Shown here piece after piece: positions 1 to 10,627 of a stretch of 64,000 nucleotides of DNA; position 1 is the stretch's first letter; the number at the start of each line of letters is the position of its first letter. The stretch comes from Ryuthela nishihirai. Taxonomy: Eukaryota; Arthropoda; Arachnida; Araneae; Heptathelidae. The notes below the pieces were generated by a model. The model was not told the DNA's origin, made no database searches, and worked only from the letters and a program-made list of their open reading frames with translations. A program made the translations under genes and the position numbers. The stretch spans positions 23,162,001-23,226,000 of the forward strand of contig JAWZYU010000004.1 of the NCBI GenBank assembly GCA_038380435.1. The letters are read 5' to 3'.

Positions 1-2221
1 GTTTTCAAAATGTCTTATCAGTTTTGCAGAAAATCCTTTCTTTAATTATAACTTCTTTCGGTGTGGGGTTCTGACGGAGTCGTTTCGTGCGGACGTAGAA
101 AAGAAAGGTCTGTAAATGTTAGCTAGGTAGTCACTGGAAGGAGAGTTACGCACCAACCTAAAGTCCGACCCCGCCTTCTCGTGATGCAGGCCGTTAGTAC
201 CTTTCAAAAGAGATACTTACTCTCTTGTGGAAGTGAACGGAAGGGGAGGGCTGCCAGATCAGTGTGGCCTACTGATCTGGACAACTATGGCTATTTTTTT
301 CCTACCCTACTGAGGAGTGGTCAACCACACAGGGTTGACCACATATTCCAAACTGAATGCAATAATGGCTTTTGATTATAGATCCCGAATTTACTGCACT
401 GGTGGGCTTCTGTGGAGGGAAAAGTCTTCCGCTGTGTTTTCTGTTTGTGTGTTGGCAGCCCCAAGTGAATAGATTCACAGGATATGTTTTATCAGCTGGT
501 GGATAATCCTGTCTACAGTAGCGAGATACAGCCGATTTAGCTCAGTAGAGATGTGTTTGGAGAACTAATCTGCATAATCTAATTGAACCTCCGTAGCTCA
601 TGGTTGCTTGAGGATGATGATGATGATTTAGTACTTATTCTTTATTCTTAGTAAGACTATTTCTTATTCTGTCCATATCCCTTTCTCCATACTTCGCGAA
701 CTTTAATTAATTAGCGGAAAGTATCTGTAAAGAAAATTTGAAGCAATCTCTAATAGAAGGAGATTTTTGTGAGAGTTGTTTTTCGAAATTTGCTACATTA
801 AAAAATGCACAAAAAAACCTCTAGCGTATGATTAGTGTGAAGTTAGTTTTGGTATTATGATGTTTTCCTTAACAACATATTCCTGATGTTAATTTTACAT
901 TTTTAGCTCGTTTTTACTCTGTCGTTGGTAGGTCTGTAGACATTCAACTTTCTTTGTTTGTATAGATAAATGAAAAATTCCTTTGTGTTAGATAGGATTA
1001 GTTTAATGAAACATTAGGATTCGCATTTTTCAAATGGCAGACTTCATTTCATCTGAAAAGGAGCAGTGTACATTTGCCAAAGACAACATGTTTGTTTCGT
1101 TAATACTCTTAAATACTAGTTTCATGCTTTTCGAGCTTAACATTATGACAGTTTGTTCAGTGCATGTTTCCTTTTGCGTCCTACATGAACTGTAGGCCAT
1201 GAATTTCAGATGTTTGCCATGACATCGGTAAGGGGTGCAGCTCCAGTTGTGGGAAGAGCTTAATTGAATTTTAACAAATCAAATGACCTTTTGTTTATTG
1301 CCATATGATTTGACCAACGCTGAAGACGTAGATTCCAAAGCTAATAAATGATTAGAAAAGAAATATCTTGAATCGTAAACGACCGATTGTTTAATATGCC
1401 GCGAGACCCTGGTTCAATCAACAGAGATTCGAACAGTCTTCTAGTTGTGTCCGAGCATTAGGTTCGGCTAGTTATTTTAATTAGCAGCGATGCTGGCAGA
1501 AGGCCTATTTATTCGAACCTGAAAGTCAGTTATTCTGATGATGGTGACCTAGTACAAGGTTTAAATAGTTTGTAAATAAAATGATATACACAGGAAAAAC
1601 TTGGCTGTTCCGAATGGCAGGGAATAAGGTCTTTGGTAACCTGGATAATCCAATTATGCAAAGTTTGCGTAATATGAGTCTTAACAAAACATTTCAATAG
1701 TCAAAACATTCCATAATTTAGACTAGTTTTTAAGACTATTAACATATTAAAATAATCTTCATATTATAAATATGTTCAGTGAAACTTGGAATCGAAACCC
1801 AGTTGCTCAAAATTTTTGACTCGTAAATAAACAAAGTGTTTCATATAATGGGAAACTTTTTACTGTATATAGCAGTACAAGTCTTAATAGGCAATTAGCT
1901 GCCATTGAGTATGTCTCACCAATGGCTGACAGTTCCCTCAGTTCAGACAAGAAGTACATATTTTGATTTCTAACAAGCTGAATGCTCATAAGCAATTTTT
2001 ATAATTTGATGATAGTTGTTATTTTGTTTTGAAACGTCTAGACATCAAAATATCATAATGTGTTTTAGCGAAACAACTTTTAGAATCCTAATGGAAAGAT
2101 GGCAGCAGTCAAGATGTAATGTATAAGGTTGGCATACATCCCCAATCGGAAAAACAGATGTTGTCTAACCCCCAACAGCAGCAGACAAATTACCCGAAGC
2201 TAAACTAGCGAGAGCAGTTGT
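1..2221. other. AT-rich non-coding stretch
   Basis: No gene is recognised here; the short ORFs are shadows with no motif. Two small hairpins sit close together at 254-280 (10-bp arms) and 318-342 (10-bp arms). Nothing else is structured. Confidence 0.6.
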
Positions 2222-2346
2222 GTGGTTTAACCTCTGAAATTGAAACCCTTTTGTATGGATCAGAATTGGGCAAGGCCAATGGAATCTACTGGACAGCTGT
2301 TAGGAGACAGATGGTACAGACTCCCGTCAAAGTCATCCAGTTTTTC
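2222..2346 (-). mobile_element. SINE-A (tRNA-Thr type) fragment at the edge of a satellite
   Basis: The sequence follows the other SINE-A copies in this window (compare 39092-39475): the segment with an 'acagctgttaggagacagatgg' core and 'ctcccgtcaaagtcatccag' is easy to align. Orientation is minus, so on the plus strand the SINE 3' end comes first. The next SINE segment, expected right after 2346, is instead present as a tandem array, which makes this fragment the anchor for the origin of the satellite. Confidence 0.7.
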
Positions 2347-4990
2347 TACATTCAGAGGGTAATGCTCCATCAGAAGGACGGAGGAAATTAAAGCTTTTTA
2401 GGGATTTTTTTTACATTCAGAGGGTAATGCTCTTCTAAAACGGAGTACGGTTTAACACTCCATCAGACGGACGGCGGACTTTAAAGCTTTTTTGGAATCT
2501 TTTTTTTTTTACATTCAGAGAGTAATGCTCTTCTATAACGGAGAACGGTTTAACGCTCCATTAGAAGGACGGTGGACTTTAAAGCTTTTTCGGGATCTTT
2601 TTTTTTTCATTCAGAGGGTAATGCTCTTCTATAACGGAGTACGGTTTAACGCCCCATCAGAAGGACGGCGGACTTTAAAGCTTTTACGGGATTTTTTTTA
2701 CATTCAGAGAGTAATGCTCTTTTATAACGGAGTACGGTTTAACGCTCCATCAGAAGGACGGCGGACGTTAAAGCTTTTTCGGGATCTTTTTTTTACATTC
2801 AGAGGGTAATGCTCCTCTATAACGGAGTACGGTTTAACGCTCCATCAGAAGGACGGCGGACGTTAAAGCTTTTTCGGGATTTTTTTTTACATTCAGAGGG
2901 TAATGCTCCTCTATAACGGAGTACGGTTTAACGCTCCATCAGAAGGACGGCGGACGTTAAAGCTTTTTCGGGATCTTTTTTTTACATTCAGAGGGTAATG
3001 CTCCTCTATAACGGAGTACGGTTTAAGCTCCATCAGAAGGACGGAGGAAATTAAAGCTTTTTAGGGATTTTTTTACATTCAGAGGGTAATGCTCTTCTAA
3101 AACGGAGTACGGTTTAACGCTCCATCAGACGGACGGCGGATTTTAAAGCTTTTTCGGGATCTTTTTTTTTCATTCAGAGGGTAATGCTCTTCTATAACGG
3201 AGTACGGTTTAACGCCCCATCAGAAGGACGGCGGAATTTAAAGCTTTTTAGGGATTTATTTTTTACATTCAGAGGGTAATGCTCTTCTAAAACGGAGTAC
3301 GGTTTAACGCTCCATCAGAAGGACGGCGGACTTTAAAGCTTTTTCTGGATCTTTTTTTTTACATTCAGTGGGAATTCTCTTCTATAACGGAGTACGGTTT
3401 AACGCTCCATCAGAAGGACGGCGGACGTTAAAGCTTTTTCTGGATCTTTTTTTTTACATTCAGAGGGTGATGCTCTTCTATAACGGAGTACGGTTCAACG
3501 TTCCATCAGAAGAATAGCGGACTTTAAAGCTTTTTCGGGATCTTTTTTTTTTACATTCAGAGGATAATGCTCTTCTATAACGGAGTACGGTTTAACGCTC
3601 CATCAGAAGGACGGCGGACTTTAAAGCTTTTTCTGGATCTTTTTTTTTACATTCAGAGGGAATGCTCTTCTATAACGGAGTACGGTTTAACGCTCCATCA
3701 GAAGGACGGCGGACTTTAAAGCTTCTTCGGGATCTTTTTTTTTTTACATTCAGAGGATAATGCTCCTCTATAACGGAGTACGGTTGAAGCTCCATCAGAA
3801 GGACGGCGGACTTTAAAGCTTTTTCGGGATTTTTTTTTTACATTCAGAGGATAATGCTCTTCTATAACGGAGTACGGTTTAACGCTCCATCAGAAGGACG
3901 GCGGACGTTAAAGCTTTTTCGGGATCTTTTTTTTACATTCAGAGGGTAATGCTCCTCTATAACGGAGTACGGTTTAACTTTCCATCAGAAGAATGGCGGA
4001 CTTTAAAGCTTTTTCGGGAGCTCTTTTTTTTACATTCAGAGGGTATTGCTCTTTTATAACGGAGTACGGTTTAACGCTCCATCAGAAGGACGGCGGACTT
4101 TAAAGCTTTTTCGGGATTTTTTTTTACATTCAGAGGATAATGCTCTTCTATAACGGAGTACGGTTTAACGCTCCATGAGAAGGACGGCGGACTTTAAAGC
4201 TTTTTCGGGATCTTTTTTTTTTTCATTCAGAGGGTAATGCTCTTCTATAACGGAGTACGGTTTAACGCTCCATCAGAAGGACGGCGGACTTTAAAGCTTT
4301 TTCGGGATCTTTTTTTTACATTCAGAGGATAATGCTCCTCTATAACGGAGTACGGTTTAACGCTCCATCAGAAGGACGGCGGACTTTAAAGCTTTTTCTG
4401 GATCTTTTTTTTTTTACATTCAGAGGGTAATGCTTTTCTATAACGGAGTACGGTTTAACGCTCCATCAGAAGGACGGCGGACTTTAAAGCTTTTTCGGGA
4501 CTTTTTTTTTTACATTCAGTGAGAATTCTCTTCTATAACGGAGTACGGTTTAACGCCCCATCAGAAGGACGGCGGACTTTAAAGCTTTTTCGGGATCTTT
4601 TTTTACATTCAGAGGGTAAATGCTCTTGTATAACGGAGTACGGTTTAACGCTCCATCAGACGGACGGCGGATTTTAAAGCTTTTTTGGAATCTTTTTTTT
4701 TTACATTCAGAGAGTAATGCTCATCTATAACGGAGTACGGTTTAACGCTCCATCAGAAGGACGGCGGAATTTAAAGCTTTTTTGGGATTTTTTTTACATT
4801 CAGAGGGTAATGCTCTTGTATAACGGAGTAAGGTTTAACGCTCCATCAGACGGACGGCGGATTTTAAAGCTTTTTTGGAATCTTTTTTTTTTGCATTCAG
4901 AGGGTAATGCTCTTCTATAACGGAGTACGGTGTAACGCTCCATCAGACGGACGGCGGAATGTAAAGCTTTTTCGGGGTCTGTTTTTTTCC
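2347..4990. repeat. ~95-bp satellite array, about 27-28 units, SINE-derived
   Basis: The unit runs from a T-tract and 'acattcagagggtaatgctc' through 'acggagtacggtttaacg' to 'ctccatcagaaggacggcgg' and 'ctttaaagctttttcgggat'. I count 27 occurrences of the acggagtacgg motif or close variants plus one truncated first unit. Units differ by point changes and T-tract length. Read side by side with SINE-A on its minus strand (cacagggtatggctctc, ccacggcttaacgtcc, gacggacggcggccttt), the unit is clearly the same segment. Small ORFs inside the array are by-products of the repeat. Confidence 0.92.
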
Positions 4991-5417
4991 CTGAGTGCAA
5001 AGTGTTAGCTAGGCGAACGGTCTAATATGCAAATTTTAGTACCTTTTGCCAGTGGACATAAAACTTTCTATTTTTACAATCTGCATCTGGTAGCGCGATT
5101 TAATACGGCGAAATTGTGACATTAAAAGTGAAGTTAATATTAAAGCGATTTTAACGTAATGTTAAATAGGAATTCATTGTGTCACGAAGGATGGTGTCCT
5201 GATACTAGAATTACGTACAAATAACTAAATCTGAGTTAATTTAAAATTAACAGATACGTTAACAGTATCATCTATATATTTAGGATATTTTCTAGGGGGA
5301 CATAAGACAAAAGAATTTGAGCGAAATATATATTATAATCAATAAAAACATAAGCTACAGACTTCAAAATCAGGCTCTTTTTTCCCTCTGGAACAAAATC
5401 TGTTTTTGCCCTTGATT
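4991..5417. other. AT-rich spacer
   Basis: No gene, repeat or motif was recognised between the satellite and the MITE. Confidence 0.5.
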
Positions 5418-5419
5418 TA

Positions 5420-5862
5420 CACAACCTGGCCAAATTATTTTGAACACTGCATCGTGTGTGAAGTATATGCCAATGTATGCGAAATATTTTACTGACGTTA
5501 AGTATTCTACGCCAGTACGAGGGCCTATAAAAGCTGTAAAGGCATGATGGAAAGCAAAATCAACTGCAACATGGATTAACGTCTGCCTAAACGTCTGCCA
5601 ATTGTGGCAAATGCAGGAGGAAAAATGGCTCTGAGAGACAGGAGCAGGTGTTTGTTGGCACCAGCTGTACGTCAAAGCAGAACTGCTGCCGTTCATCAGC
5701 TGAGAGAGATGGCAGATGAGAGAGATGTCCAGCAATACTTCAAAACCCATTTCAAAGAGAACTATGAGTAGAGAATTGAACTCTTTGAAATCTGGGAACT
5801 GTACTATGGTATAATACGACGAAGTATCAGGAAGGTGTTCACAATAATTTGACCAGGCAGTG
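5420..5862. mobile_element. Tc1/mariner-type MITE (443 bp)
   Basis: The ends are inverted repeats of about 28 bp: cacaacctggccaaattatt on the left against cactgcctggtcaaattatt read inward from the right. Both ends are flanked by TA (5418-5419 and 5863-5864), the target duplication typical of the Tc1/mariner superfamily. The inside holds no transposase motif. A 48-codon ORF at 5625 and a 126-codon antisense ORF that runs out of the element are not recognised. Confidence 0.7.
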
Positions 5863-6014
5863 TAGCTTCCCCTCTTCTGACCAAAATCGTGCCGTCATAT
5901 TTCTGCGATTAGTCTTAACACGAGAGATTTCTATTCATAGTTAAAGTTTCCACGCTTCCATCTATTTCTTAATAGCTGTTCAGTAGATCCGTTTCTCCTA
6001 CCAAGTTTTGAGCC

Positions 6015-6095
6015 CTTAGAATCTTCGTGACCTTACCATTTAGCCCATGGTATGCACAATAGCCCTGATGGGATAAAACAACCCAATCCAACCCA
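6015..6095 (+). mobile_element. SINE-A 3'-end fragment
   Basis: This matches the last ~80 bp of the SINE-A family: tcgtgacc, atttagcccatggtatgcac and the end gataaaacaaccca. The 5' part with the tRNA head is missing. Confidence 0.65.
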
Positions 6096-6597
6096 TATAT
6101 GGATCATTACGTTAACCGACGCTGCGTATGATTATAACGAGTTTCGTGCATAAATTATTTCCAAAGTTGGCGAAATATTCACAGAGTTTGGTAGATTGCG
6201 GTTCTCACCTCAACTAGAAGGAGTCAACGTTTTCTCCAGTCTCCGGTAATTGCGAGGTCTGCCCTTATCAATGGAGTTGCCAGGTGAACGGGCGAAGCAT
6301 TATCTGATGTCATCCATTTGCTACCCAGTGCAGCCGAGTCTGACGTATTTTTCAAAAGACACCAATGACATTCGATCGTTGCTGCATACAAAAATATATT
6401 TGGTAAACAATACTCTTTCGAATGAATGACGACTCTCGACGATTTATATGCGAAAAGAGGTTATACTGAATGTATCCAGAAATATGGCCAGAGACTTCTA
6501 TCAACTGTTCAGCTGATAAGGGAAGCGAATAGAAGCAAGATCCTGTTAGCCACTACATCGTTGTAGGAAGATACGAATGCAATGATAAGTGCTCAGG
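6096..6597. other. Non-coding spacer
   Basis: Nothing was recognised here. Confidence 0.5.
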
Positions 6598-6962
6598 CAA
6601 CACTTCCTGTAACAGAAGGTCGGTGGACCAAGTTATGATGTCACCATAGGTGTAATGTAGATAATTCTTATACATATATTTTTATTATTACTGGTGTACT
6701 TTTATATTAATCTTTTCATTAATGTTTATTTACATATATATTATTTAGAAGAAAAATTATTTGAATTGATTAGCAATTATCATAATGCTAATAAATACGA
6801 ATAAGTTTTCTTCTAAATAAGGTATATTTAGAAATAAGCATTAGCATAAAAGTACACTGCTGATAACAATGGAAAGAAATGTATAAGAATTATCTACGTT
6901 ACAGGACTACTTATACTGACGTCATATCTTGGTCCACAGGCCGTCTGTTGCAGGAGGTGTTG
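6598..6962. mobile_element. Fold-back MITE, copy 1
   Basis: The whole 365 bp folds on itself. The left end (caacacttcctgtaacagaa, then ggaccaagttatgatgtca and gtagataattcttatac) is mirrored at the right end (rc: caacacctcctgcaacagac, ggaccaagatatgacgtca, gtagataattcttatac). The AT-rich core is also palindromic around 6780. A second member lies at 15790-16167. No coding sequence; no clear target duplication was found. Confidence 0.75.
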
Positions 6963-6965
6963 GAT

Positions 6966-7535
6966 CAAGTCTCTGCAGAGAGAAGCAGAATGATGGCGAA
7001 AAGGTAACGATACTCGTCATGGTGGAATTTCATTGGGGCTACAAAACCTTAACATCGCAAACTCTTTGGAATGACTGGCACAATGTGAACAAATATCTTC
7101 TCATTTGGAAGGTTTTACTCACAAAATATTAAACATTGAAAAGCTATTGTACATGGCACTCGGTGCTACGTCAGGAAAGTTGCTTATTGGTTTCGAAACT
7201 TAAAAGCAACACACCTGTAGTTTCTGATTTCTCAATTGAACGAAAGCATTATTACTTACAAACTGAGAATGCCGATTTCAAATATCACTTCGAAATTAAC
7301 GTTATCTAAATTCACGTTAACACTGGTGTGCTTTAACAATCAACCCCACTTTATAAGAAAGAGGCCAGGAAGCCGAAAGTTCACGTTATGATTGCTAAAC
7401 CGTTTGAATGTTTGAAATGAACGGGGTTGCCAAATCCTTTCCGCTGAAACGGACCAAATGCATTCCTGAAAAATGCGAAAAGGTGTTTGAATTGTTGTGA
7501 GTACTGCAATGTGAAATAATAAAATGTTCACTATT
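6966..7535. other. Non-coding spacer
   Basis: Short ORFs lack any motif and the stretch is ordinary AT-rich sequence. Confidence 0.5.
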
Positions 7536-7976
7536 TCCAGTGAGTTTTATAATCTATTTCCAGTAAATGTATAGAGTCTATTTATGGAGTTTATTTCCAG
7601 TGAGTTTTGTATTCTATTTCCATTAAGTGTATAGAGTCTATTTCCAGCAAGTTTTATAGAGTCTATTTCCAGCAAGTTTTATAGAGTCTATTTCCTTCGA
7701 GTTTTATAGTCTATTTTCAGTGAGTTTTAGTCTATCTCCAGTGAATTTTATAGAGTCTATTTCCAGTGAGATTTATAGAATCTATTTCCATCAAGGTTTA
7801 TAGAGTCTATTTCCAGTGAGTTTTATAGAGTCTATTTACAGTGAGTTTTATAGAGTATATTCCCAGTGAGTTTATAGAGTCTTTTTCCAGTGAGTTTATA
7901 GAGTTTATTTTCAGTGAGTTTTAGAGTCAATTTCCAGTAAGTTTATAGAGTATATTTCCAGTGAGTTTTATAGAGT
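7536..7976. repeat. 25-bp minisatellite
   Basis: About 17 imperfect units of the form 'tctatttccagtgagttttatagag' in direct tandem. Units vary in length (about 22-27 bp) and by point substitutions. There is no open reading frame through the array. Confidence 0.9.
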
Positions 7977-7977
7977 A

Positions 7978-9401
7978 GAGAAATTGTAGCGTTCGCCTAA
8001 CATTAGATATTGCTTGTTTTGGCATATAAAAACATATTCTTAGTATAGAGTCCCATTTAATTACTTTATAAACAGTAGTTGCCCTAATTTAATACGTATA
8101 AATAATAATTTCATTTGAAGCATATTTTTCTGTGATAATTGAGTCATGACTCTAGTTCAGTGTTTCAGATACTTATTTGGTTTCCGTTTTCTAAGAAACA
8201 TTGTTCAGCAATAAGACGGACTTCTTGTTTTTATGCTAATTTGAAATAATTTGTTGGGTGCAAGCAGGTGAGAAAGGTTAATGGAAAACGTAAAACTTAA
8301 AAAAAGTCTGAAATTTAATAAAATATTAAATTAATATCAATGAGAACTTTGATGTGGCTTAGCACACTAAGAGCTACAATATAATGCAGATTGTGAAGGA
8401 ATCAAAAAGGCTATAATGGTTGGGAAACAAAATACTTTTCTGTCCTCAGATTTTCTTCCTCAGATTTTATTACAGTTTAAAAGGTTTCATTAACACTTCA
8501 GAATTTTTTAACCTTTGCTTTATGTGTAGAAAATCAAATTAACCGTTATTCGCTTTGAAACGAATAAAGAACATTTCTTAATTATTCTGATTTTAAAAAT
8601 TACCTCAAAGTGAAGTTTCGTTTCGAAGAACATCTCAAGAGAGAGTGAAGGATTCCGTCCTAAAAACTCACCATTTTGAAAATATATTTCAGCAAATATT
8701 GTGGACCTCATTTTTATTCCTCTTGTTCTCTGTGTTCTGCTTTCTGCTATGAAAATTGCAATTCAAGTTTTCTGTCGGTTTTAATTAGCGGAAGTCTAAT
8801 TCACAATTTTTCTGCTGCCTGTCAAAGAAAATGGCTCAAGGCCAATTTATGTACAAGAGTGTTATTTTACGTCGCTCAGAATCGCTAAATGATATAAAAA
8901 ATATGTTAAAATAAGATTTCTGATGAACACTGAATTATCCATTAAGTCAGCCGACACATTTATTACGTCCCAATTTTTCCGTCGTCTTCACACATTTGCA
9001 TATGTTCTTTAAGAGAAATGATGAACTTGTGGAAAAATTGCGACTTTATTCACTTTCCGAAAATTGAACGTCGAATCTCTTGTAATCGCGGTAGTAACTC
9101 TAAAGGGTTACTCTATAGGGTTTTTTTTTTTTATCCAGGAGACGAATTTAGCTGGCTAAAAAAATCACGAATTTCATATACCGAGTTCCCAAAGTTTTTT
9201 CTTCATCTGTGAGAGACAAACTTACATTAATTGTCAGAACAACAGAGAAAAATCAATTGCAATATTTTTTTTAATGTTTAATGATATCAAGATAAATATG
9301 AATTTTTATGTTTGCTCAAAGACAGCTCGAAACTTCAAGCTTAAAATATTAATAAGATCTTAGTGGATTGTTTTATAAAATAGTTATCCTCTTTGAAGGA
9401 T
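7978..9401. other. AT-rich non-coding stretch
   Basis: ORFs up to 70 codons occur but none shows a motif or a convincing splice context. No repeats were seen. Confidence 0.5.
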
Positions 9402-9690
9402 TTATCGAAATCGTTTTCCGTTATTAAACTTTCTATTGTGCTCTCGCGTCAAAAGTTGATTGTTAGGTATCCAATTTGGTAAATATTTATTTCTGGTGTC
9501 CGAAAATTCCTTTTCATGGCATTCCTTCTCCTCTTCCTTCAGTCCTGATCTTATTATTATTCTAATGTCTGCACCTAACCAATTTCTCAATTTAGTTTTC
9601 ATACTATTCTCATCTCTGAAAGATCGTTCCACTTCAGTCTTAGAATGTGGCAAAACGGACACTGACGCTCTGAAAATATCTATCTTTTAA
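9402..9690 (-). pseudogene. hAT-type dimerisation-domain remnant
   Basis: The minus-strand reading frame (86 codons from an internal ATG, open slightly further upstream) contains LPHSKTEVERSF followed by KTKLRNWLGADI. This matches the pattern LPHSxAxxERxFSxxxxxKTKLRNxL seen at the C-terminus of hAT transposases and their relatives among ZMYM-like proteins, where it mediates dimerisation. The usual S after ERxF is lost. The catalytic core is not present nearby, so this is a short remnant of a transposon or of a gene derived from one. Assignment is by motif memory; an alignment would settle it. Confidence 0.5.
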
Positions 9691-9734
9691 AAAACCGGAA
9701 AGTTTATAAGGTCACACAAGCTGAGAAAAGGTTA

Positions 9735-9806
9735 GCCATTGGTGGTGTAGTGGTAGCATAACAGGCATGTTTTCTGGAGACGTGGGTTCGAATCCCACTC
9801 ATGGCA
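9735..9806 (+). tRNA. tRNA-like sequence, probably pseudogene or SINE head
   Basis: The 72-nt stretch has a perfect T arm (GTGGG/CCCAC around TTCGAAT), a B box, an A-box-like D arm (TGGTGTAGTGG) and a five-pair acceptor closing with GGCA. The 5' half resembles tRNA-Gly. The anticodon arm is poor: only about four pairs and an A where U33 is expected. I therefore read it as a decayed tRNA or the head of a SINE rather than a working tRNA. No poly-A tail or target duplication was identified. Confidence 0.45.
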
Positions 9807-10380
9807 AAACCAATTTCTCTCAGCTTATTATTTCATGAGTTCCATGTCTACAGGACATATCCTGTGATTCTTTACTACTGGTTTCGTTTATAAGTTTATT
9901 ATAAGTTTATCACCAAAAATTTATTGAGTTTGTATTTTCCCATTCAACAAAAATTATAACGCACCACTGTTTCTAGATTTTTTTCAGTACTTTTGGGAGG
10001 ATATTCAAATAATTCTATAAAATTTATTCAGGAAAGGTGTTAATTTAGATGCTCAAATCAATATATAGTAGTCAAAATTTGCAATGAAATATTCCGTTAA
10101 TTCACCAATGATGTGGTAAAAGAAAAAAAAGGGCAAAAAGAAGCTGGAGTGCTAGGTGGTGAAACCGATGTTTTGGATCTGGAACGAACAAAAAAGTGGT
10201 GAATTGTCAACCCTTGAAATGAGCCTCACAGCGAATATTTGCGATGGCGAGTCTGGAAGCCGATGTCGACAGATGGTTGATCATTCTGTTGTCCGAGACT
10301 TTCGACAAGGTTCCAACAATCAATGGTTCATACCAGAGGAGAATAAGGGTCAAAAGCTTCAAGATATCTTGGACTTTCGA
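9807..10380. other. Non-coding spacer downstream of the R1-like element
   Basis: Mostly AT-rich. A 125-codon plus-strand ORF at 10156-10533 overlaps the retroposon 3' region and has no motif. The exact 3' end of the retroposon could not be placed. Confidence 0.45.
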
Positions 10381-10398
10381 CGCGAAGATACACCTCTC

Positions 10399-10433
10399 TT
10401 TATTTTGGGGTGGGTCCCGAAGGACCCACCTCC
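10399..10433 (-). promoter_or_regulatory. UUCG-tetraloop hairpin and AATAAA in the R1-like 3' region
   Basis: On the minus strand GGTGGGTCC and GGACCCACC (10409-10430) pair perfectly around TTCG, giving a C(UUCG)G loop in RNA. A further G-C/G-T pair or two can extend the stem. AATAAA follows on the same strand at 10399-10404. The position, about 195 nt after the ORF2 stop, fits a 3'-UTR element used for transcript ending or recognised by the reverse transcriptase; that role is inferred. Confidence 0.5.
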
Positions 10434-10627
10434 CATGGGGAAAGCACGTGCTCCGTCTCACGACACTACACGTGCTTGGCAAAAGAGAAGCCTAGAAGTA
10501 GAAGATGAAGTTTGTCTCAGAGGAGACCAGTAGGGACTTGGAGTATGGGTGGCGTTAAAGGGGGTGCTGAGTGCAGCCCGGGATGAAAGTAGGAAAATGA
10601 GTAAGAGAGAGAAAGCAGCTCCTGACC

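Noticed and set aside
2492..4920. Repetitive ORFs (up to 105 codons) across the satellite
   Set aside because: They follow the repeat period and break whenever T-tract length changes; no protein-like constraint.
5370..5750. 126-codon minus ORF
   Set aside because: It starts inside a MITE and runs across its terminal repeat into flanking DNA; no motif.
10156..10533. 125-codon plus ORF
   Set aside because: It lies antisense to the 3' region of the R1-like element, with no recognisable domain.
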